Below, in pieces: positions 8,020-10,960 of a DNA stretch of 10,960 bases. The stretch's first letter is position 1. Each line of letters starts with the position of its first letter. The DNA is from Bacillota bacterium (GTDB lineage Bacteria > Bacillota > Clostridia > Tissierellales > Sedimentibacteraceae), in contig JAEZGU010000312.1 in assembly GCA_023416855.1 (NCBI GenBank), forward strand, positions 1 to 10,960, written 5' to 3'. The notes under the pieces were generated by a model. That model did no database searches. It was given only the letters and a program-made list of their open reading frames with translations, and was not told where the DNA came from. The position numbers were made by a program, and so were the translations under genes.

Positions 8020-8026
8020 TACAGCT

Positions 8027-9922
8027 ATGGATAAGTTAAGAATGGAAACAAAAGACATGATACAAGAAAATATTGAAAAAATAGGGGTATTATTCCCTAA
8101 TGTACTAACAGAGATTAAAGATGAAAACGGAAAGCTTAAGAAGGGAATAAACTTTGAACTGTTGAAACAGGAGCTATCTAAAGAAGTAGTTGATGGTGAA
8201 GAATGCTATGATTTTACATGGGTTGGAAAAAAAGCAGCAATAGTTGAAAGCAATACACCTATAAGAAAGACCCTACGACCATATATTGAAGAAAGTAAGG
8301 ACTGGGAAAACACAGAGAACCTATATATTGAAGGGGATAACCTTGACGTATTAAAGCTATTGCAGGAAAGTTATTTAAATTCAGTAAAAGTTATTTATAT
8401 CGACCCACCTTATAATACAGGGAATGATTTTATTTATAAGGATAATTTTAATATAGATAAAAGTGAATATGAAGAGCAAATAGGATTATATGATGAAGAT
8501 GAAAATCGGATGTTTAGAAACACTGATACAAATGGAAGATTTCATAGTGACTGGTGCAGTATGATTTATCCAAGGTTAAAGCTTGCTTATAATTTATTAA
8601 GCGAAGATGGAGTTATTTTCATCAGTATTGATGATAATGAGGTAGAAAATTTAAAAAAAATATGTAATGAAATTTTTGGTGAGAATAACTTTTTAGGTCA
8701 CATTTTATGGCAGAAGAAAAATAGTCCACAAAATGATGCTAAAAAAATATCACCTACACATGACCATATATTATTATACTGCAAAAATATACAATATTAT
8801 AAATTAATTTTATTACCGAGAGATGAAGATTCATTAAAGAAATTTAAAAATCCTGATAATGATCAAAGAGGACCATGGACTGCTGGTGATTTGTCTTCTA
8901 AAACAAAAGCCAAAAACCACTCGTATCCAATAAAAGCACCAAATGGAAATATTTTTTATCCACCCTCTGGTAGACAATGGGCTCCAGCCATAGAAACATT
9001 TAATAAATTATTAGCTGAAAATAGAATATATTTTGGAAGGGATAATAATTCTCAGCCTAAAATTAAGCAGTTTTTAAATGAAATACAGCAAGGAATTGTT
9101 CCTACAACAATATGGTTTTCAAAAGATGTAGGAGATAATACAAAGGCAGTACGTGAACTTAGATTATTAGGCATAAATTTTGATTCTCCCAAACCTGTAA
9201 GCTTAATAAAAAGAATAGTAGAATTAAGTACAGTAAAACAAGAAGAAGCAATCATATTAGATTTTTTTTCTGGTTCTTCAACAACTGCTCATGCAGTATT
9301 GCAACTTAATGCTGAAGATGGTGGAAATAGAAAATATATAATGGTTCAGCTTCCAGAAGAAACGGATGAAAAAAGCGATGCATATAAAGCCGGATATAAA
9401 AACATATGTGAAATAGGTAAAGAAAGAATACGAAGAGCGGGAGAACAGATAAAAACAGAAATTGAGGAAAACAATAAACAATTAAAAATAGGTGAAGAAC
9501 CAAAGAAGGTACCTGATATAGGTTTAAGAGTTTTAAAAGTTGATTCAACAAATATGAAAGATGTTTATTATTCTGCTTCTGAATATACTCAATCAATGAT
9601 ATCAGACCTTGAATCGAATATAAAAGAAGACAGATCAGATTTTGATTTATTATATGGGGTAATGCTTGATTGGGGGTTAAAGCTTTCATTGAGCCATAAG
9701 ATAGAGGAAATAGAAGGAATTAAAGTACATGTTGTTGATGAGGGCTCTCTTGTTGCATGTTTTGAAAATAAAGTAACTGAAAATGTCATAAGAGAAATTG
9801 CAAAGCGTCAGCCCTTACGTGTTGTATTCAGAGACAGTAGTTTCGAAAATAGTCCTGATAAGATAAATGTTACGGAAATATTCAAACTTCTTGCTCCAAA
9901 TACAACAATAAAAGTAATATAG
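8027..9922 (+). CDS. mod: Type III restriction-modification methyltransferase subunit Mod (DNA adenine-N6)
   Basis: A 631-aa methyltransferase of the usual Mod length. It transfers a methyl group from S-adenosylmethionine to an adenine in a short asymmetric site, and also supplies site recognition for the Mod-Res complex. The catalytic motif DPPYNTGNDF (D126-PPY) comes first. The SAM-binding motif DFFSGSSTTAHAV (412-424) comes later, the beta-class order typical of type III enzymes. Between them, HSDW..MIYPRLKLA (from residue 173) and EDGVIFISIDDNE are typical Mod sequence. Residues about 225-400 form the variable part expected to be the target recognition domain. The N-terminal about 110 residues (ELFP-like GVLFPNV, then NLYIEGDNLDVLKLL) also fit the family. 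The start at 8027 is preferred over 8012 because GGAGGA lies just before it. Res follows after 12 nt. All key motifs look intact, so the enzyme is probably active. The recognition site cannot be read from sequence. Confidence 0.95.
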   Translation: MDKLRMETKDMIQENIEKIGVLFPNVLTEIKDENGKLKKGINFELLKQELSKEVVDGEECYDFTWVGKKAAIVESNTPIRKTLRPYIEESKDWENTENLYIEGDNLDVLKLLQESYLNSVKVIYIDPPYNTGNDFIYKDNFNIDKSEYEEQIGLYDEDENRMFRNTDTNGRFHSDWCSMIYPRLKLAYNLLSEDGVIFISIDDNEVENLKKICNEIFGENNFLGHILWQKKNSPQNDAKKISPTHDHILLYCKNIQYYKLILLPRDEDSLKKFKNPDNDQRGPWTAGDLSSKTKAKNHSYPIKAPNGNIFYPPSGRQWAPAIETFNKLLAENRIYFGRDNNSQPKIKQFLNEIQQGIVPTTIWFSKDVGDNTKAVRELRLLGINFDSPKPVSLIKRIVELSTVKQEEAIILDFFSGSSTTAHAVLQLNAEDGGNRKYIMVQLPEETDEKSDAYKAGYKNICEIGKERIRRAGEQIKTEIEENNKQLKIGEEPKKVPDIGLRVLKVDSTNMKDVYYSASEYTQSMISDLESNIKEDRSDFDLLYGVMLDWGLKLSLSHKIEEIEGIKVHVVDEGSLVACFENKVTENVIREIAKRQPLRVVFRDSSFENSPDKINVTEIFKLLAPNTTIKVI

Positions 9923-9934
9923 GCGGTAAGAGAT

Positions 9935-10960
9935 ATGAAGATAAAATTCAAACATCAAAAATTTCAAGCCGATGCTGCTAATGCTGTTTGTGAGGTTTTC
10001 GCAGGACAGCCAAATATATCACCAACATATAAAATAGATAAAGGTGTATTTAATGTTACAGAGCAAATAAGCTTACATGGTGAGCAAGATTTCACAGGGT
10101 ACAACAATAAAAAGGTTGTACTGTATGATGATATTATAAAAGAAAATTTGATTAGAGTTCAAAGAAAAAATCAAATCGAACCTTCAGCTAAGCTTGAAGG
10201 CAAATTTAATTTAACTATAGAGATGGAAACGGGAGTTGGTAAAACTTACACCTATATCAAAACAATGTTTGAACTTAACAAAAACTATGGATGGAGCAAG
10301 TTCATAGTTGTTGTACCATCTGTAGCTATTCGAGAAGGCGTGTATAAATCTTTTGAAATGACACAGGATCACTTTGTAGAAGAATACGGTAAAAAAATCA
10401 GATATTTTATTTATAATTCATCTGACTTAACAAAAATAGATAAGTTTGCTAATGACAGCGGAATAAATGTAATGATAATTAACTCCCAAGCATTTAATTC
10501 TAGAGGAAAGGATGCAAGACGTATTTACATGAAACTTGATAGTTTCCGTTCGCGCCGTCCAATCGATGTTATTGCAGCAACAAACCCTATATTGATTATA
10601 GATGAACCACAATCAGTTGAAGGGGCTGCAACAAAGGAAAGACTGAAAGAGTTTAACCCTTTGGTTACATTGAGATATTCGGCAACTCATAAGAAAGATT
10701 CAATTTATAATATGGTTTACCGTCTTGATGCATTAGAAGCGTACAATAAAAGGCTGGTAAAAAAAATAGCAGTAAAAGGTATTTCAGTCACAGGAACAAC
10801 TGCTACAGAAAGTTATTTGTATCTTGAAAAAATAAATCTATCAGGAGATCACCCTCCTACTGCAACATTAGAATTCGAGGTTAAAGGAGTTAAAGGAGTA
10901 AGGAAGGCTTCAAGAATAGTAAGAGAAGGGGATAACCTTTATGAGCAATCTGGAGGATTG
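9935..10960 (+). CDS. res: Type III restriction subunit Res (DEAD/DEAH-type ATPase), 3'-truncated by the window edge
   Basis: The frame is open for 342 codons to the right edge with no stop. Res proteins are usually about 900-1000 aa, so roughly one third is seen. With Mod it forms the ATP-dependent restriction complex that cuts unmodified DNA. Visible are Walker A METGVGKT (97-104), the DEPQ Walker B (223-226) and SATH motif III (249-252). This combination of DEPQ and SATH is characteristic of type III Res. It begins MKIKFKHQKFQADAANAV, as is usual for the family, which supports the ATG at 9935. The ribosome binding site is modest (GGCGGT at 9922-9927). The second helicase lobe and the C-terminal PD-(D/E)XK nuclease would lie beyond the window, so activity cannot be judged. 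Confidence 0.93.
   Translation, partial: MKIKFKHQKFQADAANAVCEVFAGQPNISPTYKIDKGVFNVTEQISLHGEQDFTGYNNKKVVLYDDIIKENLIRVQRKNQIEPSAKLEGKFNLTIEMETGVGKTYTYIKTMFELNKNYGWSKFIVVVPSVAIREGVYKSFEMTQDHFVEEYGKKIRYFIYNSSDLTKIDKFANDSGINVMIINSQAFNSRGKDARRIYMKLDSFRSRRPIDVIAATNPILIIDEPQSVEGAATKERLKEFNPLVTLRYSATHKKDSIYNMVYRLDALEAYNKRLVKKIAVKGISVTGTTATESYLYLEKINLSGDHPPTATLEFEVKGVKGVRKASRIVREGDNLYEQSGGL

Noticed and set aside
8012..8026. Upstream ATG for mod overlapping the DUF4391 stop
   Set aside because: The GGAGGA lies after this ATG and directs initiation at 8027, which also gives the family-typical opening.
9262..9269. Eight-T run within the SAM-binding motif codons of mod, as a phase-variation switch
   Set aside because: Runs of 7-8 A or T are frequent throughout this A/T-rich operon. 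Known phase-variable mod genes carry much longer tandem repeats.
9306..9689. 127-codon open frame on the minus strand inside mod
   Set aside because: It is antisense to a well-supported gene, has low-complexity hydrophobic composition and no family resemblance. It is a shadow of the A/T-rich coding strand.

Overview
The window looks like accessory DNA from a low-GC Gram-positive bacterium (Bacillota, most likely Clostridia). The evidence is A/T-rich coding sequence, GGAGG/GGTGGTGA-type ribosome binding sites, tightly packed or overlapping genes, and an IS200-type remnant. All genes lie on the + strand. There are no RNA genes and no CRISPR array. The species cannot be named from the sequence.

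Left part (about 1-3692): two adjacent genes in one transcription unit, closed by a strong intrinsic terminator. The first is cut by the window's left edge. It encodes a large helical protein with a glycine-rich hydrophobic stretch, membrane segments at its C-terminus and an internal duplication. The second starts 3 nt later. It encodes a 491-aa protein whose N-terminal part carries a plausible PD-(D/E)XK nuclease signature of the D...QxK type, followed by a glycine-rich region and a helical tail. I do not recognise a named system here. A membrane protein paired with a nuclease is compatible with a defence or toxin-like module, but that is inference.

Middle (3693-4122): an intergenic stretch with the decayed left part of an IS200-type element (end hairpin, ribosome binding site and a broken transposase start). 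It is followed by unassigned A/T-rich DNA and a sigma-70-like promoter for the genes to the right.

Right part (4123-10960): a four-gene operon of SNF2-type helicase with a PLD-like N-terminus, DUF4391 protein, type III modification methyltransferase (Mod), and type III restriction subunit (Res, cut by the right edge). The first junction is an ATG overlapping a stop codon; the next two are gaps of 14 and 12 nt. Mod should methylate a short asymmetric site on adenine, and Mod plus Res should cleave unmodified DNA in an ATP-dependent way. The helicase and DUF4391 protein are not part of textbook type III R-M and make this an expanded version. It is the most interesting system in the window. Together with the left-hand pair and the transposon relict, the region has the character of a defence island.
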